Source of the DNA: Chryseobacterium sp. W4I1
Lineage (GTDB): Bacteria; Bacteroidota; Bacteroidia; Flavobacteriales; Weeksellaceae
Length of the DNA stretch: 64,000 bases
Assembly: GCF_030816115.1 (NCBI RefSeq)
Contig: NZ_JAUSXQ010000001.1
Span: forward strand, 4,135,001-4,199,000
Direction of reading: 5' to 3'
Shown: in pieces, positions 15,979-25,582 of the stretch
How positions within the stretch are numbered: the first letter of the stretch is position 1
Layout of the letters: every line of letters begins with the position of its first letter
Program-made: the position numbers and the translations under genes
The notes under the pieces: generated by a model
What the model was told of the DNA's origin: nothing
Seen by the model: only the letters and a program-made list of their open reading frames with translations
Databases searched by the model: none

Positions 15979-16674
15979 ATGTTAGAAATTCTTTATCGCG
16001 ACGAGCATCTTATCGCCATCAATAAACCAAGCGGATTATTGGTACATAAATCTTTTTATTCCGGGGAGGCCGATACCTATGCTATTCAGGAATTAAGAAA
16101 CCAGATTGGGCAAAAAGTGTTTCCTGTACATCGGTTAGATCGAAAAACCTCAGGGGTCTTGTTATTCACTTTGGATAAAGAAACGCTTAGAATTATGAGC
16201 GAACAGTTTGCATCACGCGAAGTGGAGAAGAAATATCTGGCAATTCTTCGTGGTTGGACTAAAGAAGAAGAAACGATTGATTATGATTTGATTAACGAAA
16301 ACGAAATAAAGCAAAATGCCATTACTTATTATCATCGTTTGCAGACATCAGAAATAGACTTACCATTTTTAAAACATCAGACTTCAAGATATTGTTTGGT
16401 AGAAGCCATTCCGGAAACCGGCAGATTTCATCAGTTGAGAAAGCATTTTAAACATATTCTGCATCCTATTTTAGGCTGCCGTAAACACGGCTGCAATAAA
16501 CAGAATAAATTGTGGCTTCAAAAATTTGGCATTAACAAAATGACACTTCACGCCCATCAATTGATTTTTAATCATCCTGTTTCTAACGAAAGAATTACGG
16601 TAAATGCCACTATAGATGACGAGTTTAAAAGAGTAGGGAATATTTTGAATTTCGATTTGAGTTCTTATTCTTAA
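15979..16674 (+). CDS. truC: RluA-family pseudouridine synthase (TruC-like)
   Basis: 231 aa from the ATG at 15979; in-frame upstream codons run through the palindromic repeat and are not convincing. The catalytic motif HRLDRKTSG (with the essential Asp) and INKPSGLLVHK are present, and the N-terminal S4 domain is absent, as in TruC, which makes pseudouridine-65 in tRNA. The symbol rests on length and similarity to TruC; an rRNA target is not excluded. A TACTTTTG box at 15967-15974 ends 5 nt before the start codon, so the message may be leaderless. Confidence 0.85.
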   Translation: MLEILYRDEHLIAINKPSGLLVHKSFYSGEADTYAIQELRNQIGQKVFPVHRLDRKTSGVLLFTLDKETLRIMSEQFASREVEKKYLAILRGWTKEEETIDYDLINENEIKQNAITYYHRLQTSEIDLPFLKHQTSRYCLVEAIPETGRFHQLRKHFKHILHPILGCRKHGCNKQNKLWLQKFGINKMTLHAHQLIFNHPVSNERITVNATIDDEFKRVGNILNFDLSSYS

Positions 16675-16694
16675 TTTAAGCACAAAGTCTAAAC

Positions 16695-16727
16695 ATCCTT
16701 GTCAAGGTTTCAAACCTTGACAAGGAT
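16695..16727. repeat. 33-bp perfect palindrome (16-bp arms), possible terminator/dispersed repeat
   Basis: Arms 16695-16710 and 16712-16727 are exact reverse complements around one C (core CAAGGTTT c AAACCTTG). It follows the truC-like stop by 20 nt and could stop transcription, but there is no T-run. Similar CAAGGTTT palindromes are common between genes in Flavobacteriia, so it may be a dispersed repeat. Confidence 0.6.
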
Positions 16728-16875
16728 AAAAGCAGTTTATATTTTTTTTACGTTAAAATTGCATTGATTTGCAGGTAGTATCTGATAGATGATATTTATA
16801 AAATATTTTGATAAAATATCATAAGGTAACCGGACATTAATTTTAAATTGAGTATTTTTGTAAAACTTTTTTTCA

Positions 16876-17913
16876 ATGTACAAAAGTATCATCAGACCCA
16901 TTCTCTTCAAATTTGATCCCGAGGAAGTTCATCATTTTACATTTTCAATGCTTAAAAATTTTGGATTTCTTACTAAATTATTTTTCCCAAAACCTATTGA
17001 AGACAAACGTCTGGAAAGAGAAGTTTTCGGTTTGAAATTTAAAAATCCAGTTGGATTGGCTGCAGGTTTTGATAAAAATGCGGTTTTATTCAACGAGTTG
17101 GGAGACCTTGGTTTTGGATTTGTAGAAATCGGAACTGTGACACCCAAAGCTCAGACAGGAAATCCTAAGAAAAGATTGTTCCGCTTAATTGAAGATGGAG
17201 GAATTATCAACAGGATGGGCTTCAATAACGATGGTCTTGAAGCTGCAATCGAAAAACTGAAATCCAACAAAGGAAAAATCATTATCGGAGGAAACATCGG
17301 CAAGAATACCAATACAAGTCCAGAAAACTATACACAGGATTATCTGGATTGTTTTGATGGCCTTCATCCTCATGTAGATTATTTTGTACTGAATGTAAGC
17401 TGTCCGAATGTAGGGAGCCATGCCAAACTGGAAGATGTAGAATATCTGCGTGAACTGATTACCGCAGTAAAAAAAATCAATCAGACAAAATCTGTAAAGA
17501 AACCCATATTACTGAAAATAGCTCCGGATCTTAATGACAATCAGTTGGATGAAATTATTGAACTGATTGCAGAGACAAAACTTGATGGAGCGATTGTTTC
17601 CAATACCTCTGTTAATCGGGAAGGTCTGAAAACCTCTTCCGAAACTTTAAAGCAAATAGGAAATGGCGGGTTAAGTGGAAAGCCTATTCGTGAAAGAAGT
17701 ACAAAAATGATCAAATATCTTTCTGAGAAAAGTAACAGAGCTTTCCCAATCATTGGAGTAGGAGGAATACATTCTGCTAAAGATGCCATTGAAAAACTGG
17801 ATGCAGGAGCAAGCCTGATACAGCTGTATACTGGATTTATTTATGAAGGCCCGGAACTGATCAATGAGATCAATAAAGAACTTTTAAAAAGAGCCAGCAG
17901 GCTTCCAAGATAA
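16876..17913 (+). CDS. pyrD: Dihydroorotate dehydrogenase (quinone), class 2
   Basis: 345 aa, usual length. It oxidises dihydroorotate to orotate in pyrimidine synthesis, passing electrons to membrane quinone. The N-terminal helix for membrane association ([20 protein letters not shown]) marks class 2. FMN and substrate motifs are [21 protein letters not shown] (catalytic Ser), IVSNTS and GVGGI. A TATTTTTG box at 16853-16860 precedes the start codon. Monocistronic. Confidence 0.95.
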   Translation: MYKSIIRPILFKFDPEEVHHFTFSMLKNFGFLTKLFFPKPIEDKRLEREVFGLKFKNPVGLAAGFDKNAVLFNELGDLGFGFVEIGTVTPKAQTGNPKKRLFRLIEDGGIINRMGFNNDGLEAAIEKLKSNKGKIIIGGNIGKNTNTSPENYTQDYLDCFDGLHPHVDYFVLNVSCPNVGSHAKLEDVEYLRELITAVKKINQTKSVKKPILLKIAPDLNDNQLDEIIELIAETKLDGAIVSNTSVNREGLKTSSETLKQIGNGGLSGKPIRERSTKMIKYLSEKSNRAFPIIGVGGIHSAKDAIEKLDAGASLIQLYTGFIYEGPELINEINKELLKRASRLPR

Positions 17914-17920
17914 AATAAGA

Positions 17921-17945
17921 AGAGAGTTGTATGGCTCTCTTTTTT
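17921..17945. terminator. Terminator between pyrD and the convergent gene
   Basis: AGAGAG and CTCTCT arms (17921-17926, 17935-17940) followed by TTTTTATTTT, directly after pyrD on the plus strand and overlapping the end of the convergent gene. Confidence 0.65.
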
Positions 17946-18831
17946 ATTTTGACTTCACAACCGATGCATTTTTTATATCAACCGTAAAAGCATATGCTGG
18001 TGAAGATGATGTTTTACTGACTTTAAACTGTAAGGTTTTCCGGTCTTTAGATTTTGTTTCCAGGGTGTCATAGATATTTTCCAGACAGCTTTCAGTAAGG
18101 AATTCTTCATAACTTTTATAATTCCAGTCTTTGGTAAAATATAAAACCCTGTAGCCCTTTTCACCTTCACTTGCTCCACATCTTCCGCACGCATTGAAGT
18201 TGGAAGAGTGTTCAAAATACAGTAAAACACGGTTTCCATTGTCTCCGGAAGCATAAGAAATTAATTGATTTCCACCGTGCTTATTAATGAAGTCAAAGGT
18301 GTTGATCTTCTTGTTGTTGGGTAATGTCAGATAATTATTAAAACGATAAATCATATCATTTCCGGTAAACAGTTTTGCAGATTGAACTTTATCTTTCAAA
18401 TAAAAATTTCCGGAAATAGTATTTTCCTTGATATCATCCGATTCAAAAATCATATATTCTTTGGGAGATAGTGTTGCTGCGATCTCGTCAGTTTTTTCCA
18501 CTTTTTGAGGTGAGGTGATCTGATCTTTTAATAACTTGGAATTTTGCTTTTGTCTGTTCCCAAAATTGTATAAATACAATTTTCCAGAATCATAAATGCC
18601 AGTCAGCGGTATTTTTTTCTGGTATTTATCATAATAATACCATCCGTCTATAAAATACTGATATAGGCTGCAATCTGCAATTCCGGTGTAGCTGAGGTGC
18701 AAGGTAACAGGGACTCCTGCAATTTCCCCTTTAAAAACCTGCGAGGAATCTGTTATAGCCTTAAATTCGACTTTCTGCCCAAAATAACAGACAAAAAGGT
18801 ATAGGAATAGGGTAATAAAAAGTTTTTTCAT
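17944..18831 (-). CDS. Secreted protein of unknown function
   Basis: 295 aa with a signal peptide (1-18, LFITLFLYLFVCYFGQ). The mature part is rich in aromatic residues and Lys; it contains one CGRCG motif (about residue 216, in FNACGRCGASEGEKGYR) and a further Cys pair. I do not recognise a family. It starts 14 nt after the DUF445 gene on the same strand and may be co-transcribed with it. Confidence 0.6.
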   Translation of the reverse strand: MKKLFITLFLYLFVCYFGQKVEFKAITDSSQVFKGEIAGVPVTLHLSYTGIADCSLYQYFIDGWYYYDKYQKKIPLTGIYDSGKLYLYNFGNRQKQNSKLLKDQITSPQKVEKTDEIAATLSPKEYMIFESDDIKENTISGNFYLKDKVQSAKLFTGNDMIYRFNNYLTLPNNKKINTFDFINKHGGNQLISYASGDNGNRVLLYFEHSSNFNACGRCGASEGEKGYRVLYFTKDWNYKSYEEFLTESCLENIYDTLETKSKDRKTLQFKVSKTSSSPAYAFTVDIKNASVVKSK

Positions 18832-18845
18832 GGTTGTGAATAGTT

Positions 18846-20090
18846 TTAGAGGAAGAAATTGGCAATGGTGTAGATAATCAGCCCGACCAATCCGCCAACT
18901 AGCGTTCCGTTTACCCGGATAAACTGAAGGTCTTTGCCCACTTCCAGCTCCATCTTCTCGCTGAGTTCTTTCCCCTGCCAGTTGCCTACCGTAGAGCTGA
19001 TGAGGTTTCCGAACTGATGGGTATTTTTAAGGATATATTTATAAGCAGTCACTCTTACCCAATGATCAATCTTATTCTGGAGATTCTCATCTGTTTTTAA
19101 ATTTTGTGAAAATTCATTCAGGTTTTTTGTGAGATATCCTTTTAAAGAAGATTGATCGTCCAGAAGTTCTTTCATTAATGTTTTCTTAATGGAGATCCAG
19201 ATATCACTGGAATATTCGTCAAGCTTATTACTTTTCAGAAGACCGTTTTTGATGGTTTTAAACTCATCATCCCATTTGGGATCTTCCTTTAGATCAGTAG
19301 AAAATTCATAAATTTTCTGAGTAATGAGGTTTCGGATCTGATGTTCCGGGTCTTCTTCAATTTCTTTGAAAAAATCAGCAAGCCCGCTGGCAATTTTATC
19401 AGCAATTTTATGATCAACAAAAGATGGAATGAATGAATAACTTCCTTTCTCTACCCGCTCTTTGATCATTTCATCATTTTCAATAATATATTCTTTAATT
19501 TGTTTGGACAGATTAGTTACTATCCTCTGATGGTCATTCTTTTCCAGAATATAACCGATCCCGTTCCCAACTACTTTATTCAACTTGATGTCATCCGTCA
19601 TTTCAGAAACTTTTTTGCTGATAAACTGGCTTACAGAAGTATCATCAAGCTTATTCAGAATATCCAGAACGATATCCGACAGGTTCCTGATCAGGATTTC
19701 CTGGCTTTTTTCTTTGGCAAGCCACTCTCCGACAAAATTTGAAACTTTAAGTTTCTGGATATAAGGGCGTATATTCTGAGGCGAAAGAAAATTACTCACC
19801 ACAAAGCTTCCCAGATTATCCCCTAACCGCTGTTTGCTGTTTTCAATAAGGTTGGTATGAGGAATCGGCAGTCCAAGCGGATGCCGGAACAAAGCGGTTA
19901 CAGCAAACCAGTCTGCCAGAGCACCCACCATAGCTGCTTCAGAAAAAGCCCGTACATAACCCAGCCAATGAGATGGATTGGACTTTTCAAGTAACGTGGT
20001 AGCGATAAAAATAATAGCCATCAGGACAAACAATCCGGTGGCAAACATTTTATATTTTCTCAGCTGTTTTCTTTTTGCTTCGTCATTCAT
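18846..20090 (-). CDS. DUF445 family membrane protein (YjiN-like)
   Basis: 414 aa from the ATG at 20090; an alternative start at 20120 adds ten residues. A membrane segment near the N-terminus (FATGLFVLMAIIFIATTLLE), the conserved VGALADWFAVTALFRHPLGLPIPHTNLI block, a long helical middle part and a C-terminal membrane helix (LVGGLVGLIIYTIANFFL) are typical of DUF445. The function is unknown. A TAAATTTG box (20096-20103, minus strand) sits only 5 nt before the ATG, so this message may also be leaderless. Confidence 0.82.
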   Translation of the reverse strand: MNDEAKRKQLRKYKMFATGLFVLMAIIFIATTLLEKSNPSHWLGYVRAFSEAAMVGALADWFAVTALFRHPLGLPIPHTNLIENSKQRLGDNLGSFVVSNFLSPQNIRPYIQKLKVSNFVGEWLAKEKSQEILIRNLSDIVLDILNKLDDTSVSQFISKKVSEMTDDIKLNKVVGNGIGYILEKNDHQRIVTNLSKQIKEYIIENDEMIKERVEKGSYSFIPSFVDHKIADKIASGLADFFKEIEEDPEHQIRNLITQKIYEFSTDLKEDPKWDDEFKTIKNGLLKSNKLDEYSSDIWISIKKTLMKELLDDQSSLKGYLTKNLNEFSQNLKTDENLQNKIDHWVRVTAYKYILKNTHQFGNLISSTVGNWQGKELSEKMELEVGKDLQFIRVNGTLVGGLVGLIIYTIANFFL

Positions 20091-20216
20091 ATTCTCAAAT
20101 TTACTAAATTTGGTCATCAAACCGTCATTCCCAAACAGGAATGAAATTCAAGATTAAAATTTATTTACTTATCTGCAAGTATGATGCAGAAGTTTCAGCC
20201 TTTTAAAACTATTTCT

Positions 20217-20663
20217 ATGGAAAATAAAGAAGCAAAAAACAATCCATACTACTCCAGAACCGATACGTCAAAATTGGATATTTCCAATGAGGAATGGAAA
20301 AAGATCCTGGCTCCCGACTTATATGCTATCTCAAGAGAAGCTGCTACAGAAAGAGCTTTTACCGGAAAGTATAATGAATTTGATGAAGTGGGAGACTATT
20401 ATTGTGCAGTCTGCGGTAATCACCTCTTCCGTTCTACTTCAAAATTTTCCAGCAGCTGCGGGTGGCCGAGTTTTTTTGAAGCAGATAAAGAAGGAGTTTA
20501 TTACAAAAGAGATACAGCTTATGGAATGGAAAGGGTAGAAGTACTTTGCAAACGTTGCGATTCCCATCTGGGACATGTTTTTGATGATGGTCCGAAACCT
20601 ACAGGATTGCGTTACTGTATGAATTCTGTGAGCCTTGAGTTTGTTGCAGATTCAGAAAAATAA
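20217..20663 (+). CDS. msrB: Peptide-methionine (R)-S-oxide reductase
   Basis: 148 aa from the ATG at 20217 (MENKEAKNNPYYSR); an ATG at 20181 would add 12 residues unlike the family. It repairs R-methionine sulfoxide in proteins. Zinc-binding pairs CAVC and CKRC and the catalytic Cys in RYCMNSVSLEF are present, as is SSCGWPSFF. Single-domain form, cytoplasmic. Divergent from the DUF445 gene. Confidence 0.93.
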   Translation: MENKEAKNNPYYSRTDTSKLDISNEEWKKILAPDLYAISREAATERAFTGKYNEFDEVGDYYCAVCGNHLFRSTSKFSSSCGWPSFFEADKEGVYYKRDTAYGMERVEVLCKRCDSHLGHVFDDGPKPTGLRYCMNSVSLEFVADSEK

Positions 20664-20791
20664 AACCTTTTAATTCACAAAATCAGGAAGTTAAAGTTTC
20701 TTAAATTGAGTTAAACTTTGTAGAGTTATAACCGGCTGGTAATTATGTTTTTATAATTTTGCCTCACTAATTTAGAATTTAACAGTATTGA

Positions 20792-21547
20792 ATGAGAGGA
20801 ATTTATAGCGTATTAGGCCTTGTTTATATGGTGACGACTTCATTCTATATCTCGCCAAAAGTAATGGTGAAGAATGAAAAAGTCAAGACCGAAAAAACGG
20901 AAAGAGTAACTGACACGAAATCTGAGAAGACTGCAGCAGCTGTGTCTTCGTCAGAAGAATTGTACAAATCAATTCCATTTGACCCTGAACATGAACTGAA
21001 TTACGAAGTTTTTTCAAAAGCATTGACAGGATTTGAGAATTTAAAGAAAGCAGGATTGCTGAACCAAGACTCGCATTTATTGACTATCTGCGATTTTTCT
21101 ATGTCTTCAAATACCAAAAGACTTTGGGTAATTGACACCAACGAGAAAAAAGTATTATTCAATTCACTGGTAGCACACGGAAAAAATACAGGCGAAGAAT
21201 TTGCGACGAATTTTTCTAACACGGAAAGTTCGCTGCAGAGCAGCTTAGGATTTTATATCACGGATGCCACTTACCAGGGAGACAACGGATATTCTTTAAA
21301 GCTTCTGGGAATGGACAAAGGATTTAATGATGCTGCCTATAGAAGAGCTATCGTAATGCACGGAGCAGATTATGTAAGTGATGATTTCGCTTCCATGCAC
21401 AAAAGAATCGGAAGAAGCTGGGGATGTCCCGCAGTACCGAAAGCATTGACACAGCCTATCATTAATACCATAAAAGGACGAAACTGTCTTTTTATTTATT
21501 ATCCCGATCAGAAGTATCTTTCTTCTTCGGAATGGTTGAAGGCATAA
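20792..21547 (+). CDS. Murein L,D-transpeptidase catalytic domain protein (YkuD_2 type)
   Basis: 251 aa with an N-terminal membrane/signal segment (MRGIYSVLGLVYMVTTSFYIS), a Lys/Glu-rich linker, then the catalytic domain. The MHGADYVS and RIGRSWGCPAVP motifs carry the His and nucleophilic Cys of this family, which acts on peptidoglycan in the periplasm. A TAATTTTG box at 20754-20761 precedes it. It is 9 nt upstream of the cupin gene and probably co-transcribed. Confidence 0.87.
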   Translation: MRGIYSVLGLVYMVTTSFYISPKVMVKNEKVKTEKTERVTDTKSEKTAAAVSSSEELYKSIPFDPEHELNYEVFSKALTGFENLKKAGLLNQDSHLLTICDFSMSSNTKRLWVIDTNEKKVLFNSLVAHGKNTGEEFATNFSNTESSLQSSLGFYITDATYQGDNGYSLKLLGMDKGFNDAAYRRAIVMHGADYVSDDFASMHKRIGRSWGCPAVPKALTQPIINTIKGRNCLFIYYPDQKYLSSSEWLKA

Positions 21548-21556
21548 AGATTTGTA

Positions 21557-21937
21557 ATGGAAGATACTTCAGAATTTGTTTCCGCTGTCAGGCTGATGAA
21601 TAACCCCGATGGAACAAGCACGTTCGAGAAAGGTAAAATTCCGACCCTGAAGCCTATGAATACAACCACTTTTTGGATCAGTAATACCGTTGAGGAATGG
21701 GAAAAGGTGGCCCATCCAGCTCCAAGAAGGCAGTATGTAGTCACATTAAAAGGAAAAATCAGATTTAAAGTAAGTGATACTTCCACATTTCTTATTGAGC
21801 CGGGAATTATTCTTCTGGCTGAAGATACAAAAGGAGAAGGGCATAGCTGGGAGATGATAGGAGGTGAAAAATGGGAGAGACTTTATATTCCGATAGAGGA
21901 AGGTGCAGATGATTATTTTATTTCTGACACGAAATAG
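21557..21937 (+). CDS. Small cupin-fold protein
   Basis: 126 aa. The pattern APRRQYVVTLKGKIRFKV...FLIEPGIILLAEDTKGEGHSWEMIG matches a single cupin barrel, including the His in GHSW, although the usual His pair of motif 1 is not present, so metal binding is doubtful. No signal peptide. The neighbouring L,D-transpeptidase gives no clear hint about the substrate. Confidence 0.65.
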   Translation: MEDTSEFVSAVRLMNNPDGTSTFEKGKIPTLKPMNTTTFWISNTVEEWEKVAHPAPRRQYVVTLKGKIRFKVSDTSTFLIEPGIILLAEDTKGEGHSWEMIGGEKWERLYIPIEEGADDYFISDTK

Positions 21938-21974
21938 GATACTATTTCAACGTTCTTAATTAATTGATAAAAAG

Positions 21975-21997
21975 AAAGCAGTCTATTTGACTGCTTT
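21975..21997. terminator. Bidirectional terminator between the cupin gene and fabF
   Basis: AAAGCAGTC / GACTGCTTT arms around TATTT, with A-rich and T-rich flanks on both sides, between convergent genes. Confidence 0.8.
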
Positions 21998-21999
21998 TC

Positions 22000-23241
22000 T
22001 TATTTAAATTTCTTAAAGACTACAGTTGCATTATGACCTCCGAATCCGAAAGCATTACTCAATGCAAAATTAATATCCTTTTCTTTAGCTTCTCCAAACA
22101 CGATATTCACATCCTTTGGAATATTTTCATCTAAACTATGAAGATTGATTGTTGGAGGAATAATTCCTTTTTCTATTGCTTTTATGGAAAGAATGGCTTC
22201 CGCAGCACCCGCAGCACCCAATAAGTGTCCTGTCATAGACTTGGTAGCACTGACATCGAGGTTTTTGCTTCCTCCAAATAATTTACTGATCGCTTTTAAT
22301 TCGATCACGTCTCCAATCGGCGTGGAAGTTGCGTGGGGATTAAGATAGTCAATATCCTCTGCGTTGGCTCCTGCCTCCTTCATAGCCAGCTGCATGGCTT
22401 TGATGGCACTCACACCGTCCGGATGAGGTGCAGTCATGTGATAGGCATCTGCAGTCATTGCTGCTCCGGCTAATTCGGCATAAATTTTAGCTCCTCTGGC
22501 TACAGCATGTTCATATTCTTCAAGAACCAAAGCTCCTGCACCTTCACCCATGACAAAACCGTCTCTTTCTGTATCATAAGGACGGCTTGCTGTGGTAAAG
22601 TCATCATTTCGGGTAGACATTGCTTTCATAATAGAGAAACCACCTACAGAAGCCGGCGTAATTGCGGCTTCAGAACCACCGCTGATAATCACTTTCGCTT
22701 TTCCGAGACGGATATAATTGAAGGCATCCATCAATGCCGTATTTCCCGTTGCACAGGCTGAAATCGTAGTGTAGTTGATCCCTTGGAGACCAAATTTCAT
22801 AGAAATCATTCCTGAAGCCATATTGGCGATGAATTTAGGAACAAAAAAAGGATTGAACCTCGGTGTTCCGTCGCCTTCTGAAAAATTCATCACTTCACTT
22901 TCAAAGGTCCACATACCACCTTGCCCGGTTCCCCAGATTACTCCGGTATCAAAAGGATCCATCTTATCAAACTCCAGCCCCGAATCCTGAATAGCTTCAG
23001 CAGAGGCATACATTGCATATTGTGAAAACAGGTCGCTTCTTTTTATTTCGTTGTGGGTAAGATAAACTTTCGGATCAAAATTTTTCACTTCACAGGCGAA
23101 GTGAACTTTAAATTTTTCTGAATCAAAATGGGTGATCAGACCCGCTCCGCTGACCCCGTTAATGCTGTTTTGCCAAAAATCTTCGACATTATTCCCCAAA
23201 GGCGTTACTGCGCCCAATCCTGTAATGACAACTCTCTTCAT
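22000..23241 (-). CDS. fabF: 3-oxoacyl-ACP synthase II (beta-ketoacyl-ACP synthase)
   Basis: 413 aa, the usual length. It condenses malonyl-ACP with acyl-ACP in fatty acid elongation. The Cys-His-His set is visible in TISACATGNTA, NPHATSTPIGD and KSMTGHLLGAAGA; the start MKRVVITGLGAVTPLG is typical. It is the last gene of a TetR-thiolase-thioesterase-fabF operon (3 nt after the thioesterase stop), so this copy may serve a specialised or catabolism-linked role, not the housekeeping one; a second fabF elsewhere in the genome would support that. Confidence 0.9.
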   Translation of the reverse strand: MKRVVITGLGAVTPLGNNVEDFWQNSINGVSGAGLITHFDSEKFKVHFACEVKNFDPKVYLTHNEIKRSDLFSQYAMYASAEAIQDSGLEFDKMDPFDTGVIWGTGQGGMWTFESEVMNFSEGDGTPRFNPFFVPKFIANMASGMISMKFGLQGINYTTISACATGNTALMDAFNYIRLGKAKVIISGGSEAAITPASVGGFSIMKAMSTRNDDFTTASRPYDTERDGFVMGEGAGALVLEEYEHAVARGAKIYAELAGAAMTADAYHMTAPHPDGVSAIKAMQLAMKEAGANAEDIDYLNPHATSTPIGDVIELKAISKLFGGSKNLDVSATKSMTGHLLGAAGAAEAILSIKAIEKGIIPPTINLHSLDENIPKDVNIVFGEAKEKDINFALSNAFGFGGHNATVVFKKFK

Positions 23242-23243
23242 AT

Positions 23244-23669
23244 TTAGTTATTAATTTTGAATAGATTGGAGGTTCCCCTGGCAATCAGTCTTGTTTTGTC
23301 TGCGTTCCATATTTCACATTGCGCATGGACAAATTGCCGGCCTCGTTTTATAATTTTCGTTTCGGCTACAATATTATCATTTTCTTTTGCAGTTGAAAAA
23401 TAATCGATCACATTATTGATGGTCGTTATGAAAGAATTTTCGTTCAGGGAGAACATTGTGGCTCCAATGAGGTCATCAACAATCGCAGCCGTGACACCGC
23501 CGTGGAGATTTCCAATAGGGTTCAACCATTCCGGTCTTACTTTATACTGGAACTCCAGATGTCCTTCTTCCACAGAAAGAACAATAGGATTGAGCCATTT
23601 CATAAAAGGGGATGGGGACTGGTCGAATTCTTTTCCGATGAATTGCTGAAGTTGGGTTAATCTGTCCAT
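23244..23669 (-). CDS. PaaI-type hotdog thioesterase
   Basis: 141 aa from the ATG at 23669, 11 nt after the thiolase stop; a longer frame would overlap the thiolase gene. The hotdog signature GNLHGGVTAAIVDDLIGATMF with the conserved GG and Asp is present. Such enzymes hydrolyse acyl- or aryl-acyl-CoA. Its place between a thiolase and fabF suggests acyl-CoA turnover in fatty acid metabolism. Confidence 0.82.
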   Translation of the reverse strand: MDRLTQLQQFIGKEFDQSPSPFMKWLNPIVLSVEEGHLEFQYKVRPEWLNPIGNLHGGVTAAIVDDLIGATMFSLNENSFITTINNVIDYFSTAKENDNIVAETKIIKRGRQFVHAQCEIWNADKTRLIARGTSNLFKINN

Positions 23670-23680
23670 ATTTTCTGTTT

Positions 23681-24949
23681 TTATTTTTCTAAAATCATCG
23701 TTACACCTTGTCCTCTTGCAGCACAAATTGAGATGAACCCTTTTCCACTGCCTTTTTCATGGAGCAGTTTTGCCAGTGTCCCGATAATTCTGCCACCAGT
23801 GGCTGCAAATGGATGCGCTACTGCGAGACTTCCGCCCTTTACATTCAGTTTATTCCTGTCAATTTTTCCCAAAGCCTTTTCCAGACCGAATTGTTTAGCC
23901 AGGTCATCATTCTCCCAAATCTTGATAGTGGCGAGAACCTGGGCTGCAAAGGCTTCGTGGATTTCATAATAATCAAAATCTTCAAGACTCATTCCTGCTT
24001 TTTTCAGCATTCTGTCTGCAGCGAAAACAGGAGCCAGAAGTAAATTTTGTTTATGATCAACATATTCAATACCTGCTACTTCTGAAAAAGTAACATACGC
24101 TAAAATTGGAAGGCCATTGGCATTCGCCCATTCTTCGCTTCCCATTAAGACTGCGGATGCACCATCAGTGAAGGGAGTTGAATTTCCTGCAGTTAAGGTT
24201 CCATGCTCTTTATCAAAAGCAGGTTTTAGCTGGGAAAGTTTTTCAAGGCTGGTATCTCTACGGAGATTATTATCTTTATCTAAACCGAAAGCGGGAACAA
24301 TCATATCTTTAAAAAATCCTTCGTCATAAGCTTTAGCCATGTTTTGGTGGCTTTTGAATGCTAATTCGTCCTGATCCTCACGAGAGATATTGTAATATTT
24401 GGCTGTGATTTCTGTGTGTCCGCCCATTACGAGACCGGTTTTAGGCTCCTGTCCTTTGTAGGGAATCGGCATCCAGTCCTTCAGTTTTGGAGTTAGAAGC
24501 TGTTTTAATTTTCCAAATACTGATTTTTCTTTATTGGCTTTTAAAAGCGCTTTTCTTAATCTTGGAGCAGATTCAAAAGGAATGTTGCTCATCGCTTCAA
24601 CACCACAGGCAATACCGCTTTCTATCTGGCCTAATGCAATCTTATTCCCAATATAAACTGCTGCTTCAATTCCCGTATCACAGGCCTGTTGTAGATCGCA
24701 TGCAGGAGTAGCAGGATCTAGCGAAGTATTCATCACAGATTCCCTGATGAGGTTGCTTTCTGAAATGTGTTTGATAACGGCACCACCAGCCACTTCGCCC
24801 AGGAGTTTTCCCTGTAAACTGTATTTATTGATCAAACCGTTAAGGGTTGCTTCCAGAAGTTCCTGATTATCCAGATCTGCGTAGGCTGTATTGACTCTGG
24901 CGAAAGGAATTCTGCTGTATCCTACAATCGCTACTTTTTTTGTTTCCAT
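23681..24949 (-). CDS. fadI: Acetyl-CoA C-acyltransferase (FadI-like thiolase)
   Basis: 422 aa. It cleaves 3-ketoacyl-CoA (or condenses acyl-CoA units). Active-site features are the nucleophilic Cys in QQACDTGIEAA, the His in VAHPFAATGGR, and the Cys in ICAARGQG. The length exceeds that of AtoB-type thiolases and fits FadI. No partner FadJ gene is adjacent. It is 10 nt after the TetR gene in the same operon, so it is probably controlled by that repressor. Confidence 0.87.
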   Translation of the reverse strand: METKKVAIVGYSRIPFARVNTAYADLDNQELLEATLNGLINKYSLQGKLLGEVAGGAVIKHISESNLIRESVMNTSLDPATPACDLQQACDTGIEAAVYIGNKIALGQIESGIACGVEAMSNIPFESAPRLRKALLKANKEKSVFGKLKQLLTPKLKDWMPIPYKGQEPKTGLVMGGHTEITAKYYNISREDQDELAFKSHQNMAKAYDEGFFKDMIVPAFGLDKDNNLRRDTSLEKLSQLKPAFDKEHGTLTAGNSTPFTDGASAVLMGSEEWANANGLPILAYVTFSEVAGIEYVDHKQNLLLAPVFAADRMLKKAGMSLEDFDYYEIHEAFAAQVLATIKIWENDDLAKQFGLEKALGKIDRNKLNVKGGSLAVAHPFAATGGRIIGTLAKLLHEKGSGKGFISICAARGQGVTMILEK

Positions 24950-24959
24950 ATTGAAAAAT

Positions 24960-25565
24960 TTATGAGGGAAGTATTTTGAGTTCTTTATCGATCATCAACG
25001 ATATTCTGTCCAAAGCCAGATGTAAATAGTTTTCATCTTCTGTTGTTTTGGAAAGCAATATTCCACCTTCAATAAGCATAATGAAAAGAGAGCCATAACC
25101 AAATGCGTCTACAGTTTGATGGATCTCTCCATTTTCCTGGCCCTCAGCAATTACGGAAGCTATTTTTTTTATCCAACCTTCAAATGATAAGGTCACCTGC
25201 TTTTTCAGACTGGGAAAAGTATCATCAGCTTCGGTAGCAGCATTCATTAATGGGCAGCCGCCGTTTTCAAATACTGCTTTCCAGTTTTTCCGGTAAAAGC
25301 TCACAAAGGCATTGAGTTTGTCAATGGTAGTTGCGAATTCCTCTCCTAATGATCTGGCCATATTTTTAGAAAGTAAACCAGAATTGTATTGATAAACCTC
25401 AAGTGCTACTTCATCTTTATTACCAAAGTTTCCGTAAATACTTCCTTTGGTGAGGCCGGTAATTTCCGTAATGTCTGATAAGGACGTAGCCATATAGCCT
25501 TTTGTATTAAATAAAGAGGCGGTTTTTTCAATAATAAACTGTTTGGTCTTTTCTGCTTTTGACAT
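24960..25565 (-). CDS. TetR/AcrR family transcriptional regulator
   Basis: 201 aa. The N-terminal helix-turn-helix reads TKGYMATSLSDITEITGLTKGSIYGNFGNKDEVALEVY, followed by a C-terminal ligand domain of the TetR_C type. It is the first gene of the operon with thiolase, thioesterase and fabF. A palindrome over its own promoter (25593-25616) suggests autorepression and control of the whole operon, perhaps with an acyl-CoA ligand (inference). Confidence 0.9.
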   Translation of the reverse strand: MSKAEKTKQFIIEKTASLFNTKGYMATSLSDITEITGLTKGSIYGNFGNKDEVALEVYQYNSGLLSKNMARSLGEEFATTIDKLNAFVSFYRKNWKAVFENGGCPLMNAATEADDTFPSLKKQVTLSFEGWIKKIASVIAEGQENGEIHQTVDAFGYGSLFIMLIEGGILLSKTTEDENYLHLALDRISLMIDKELKILPS

Positions 25566-25582
25566 TTACTATAATTTCAATA

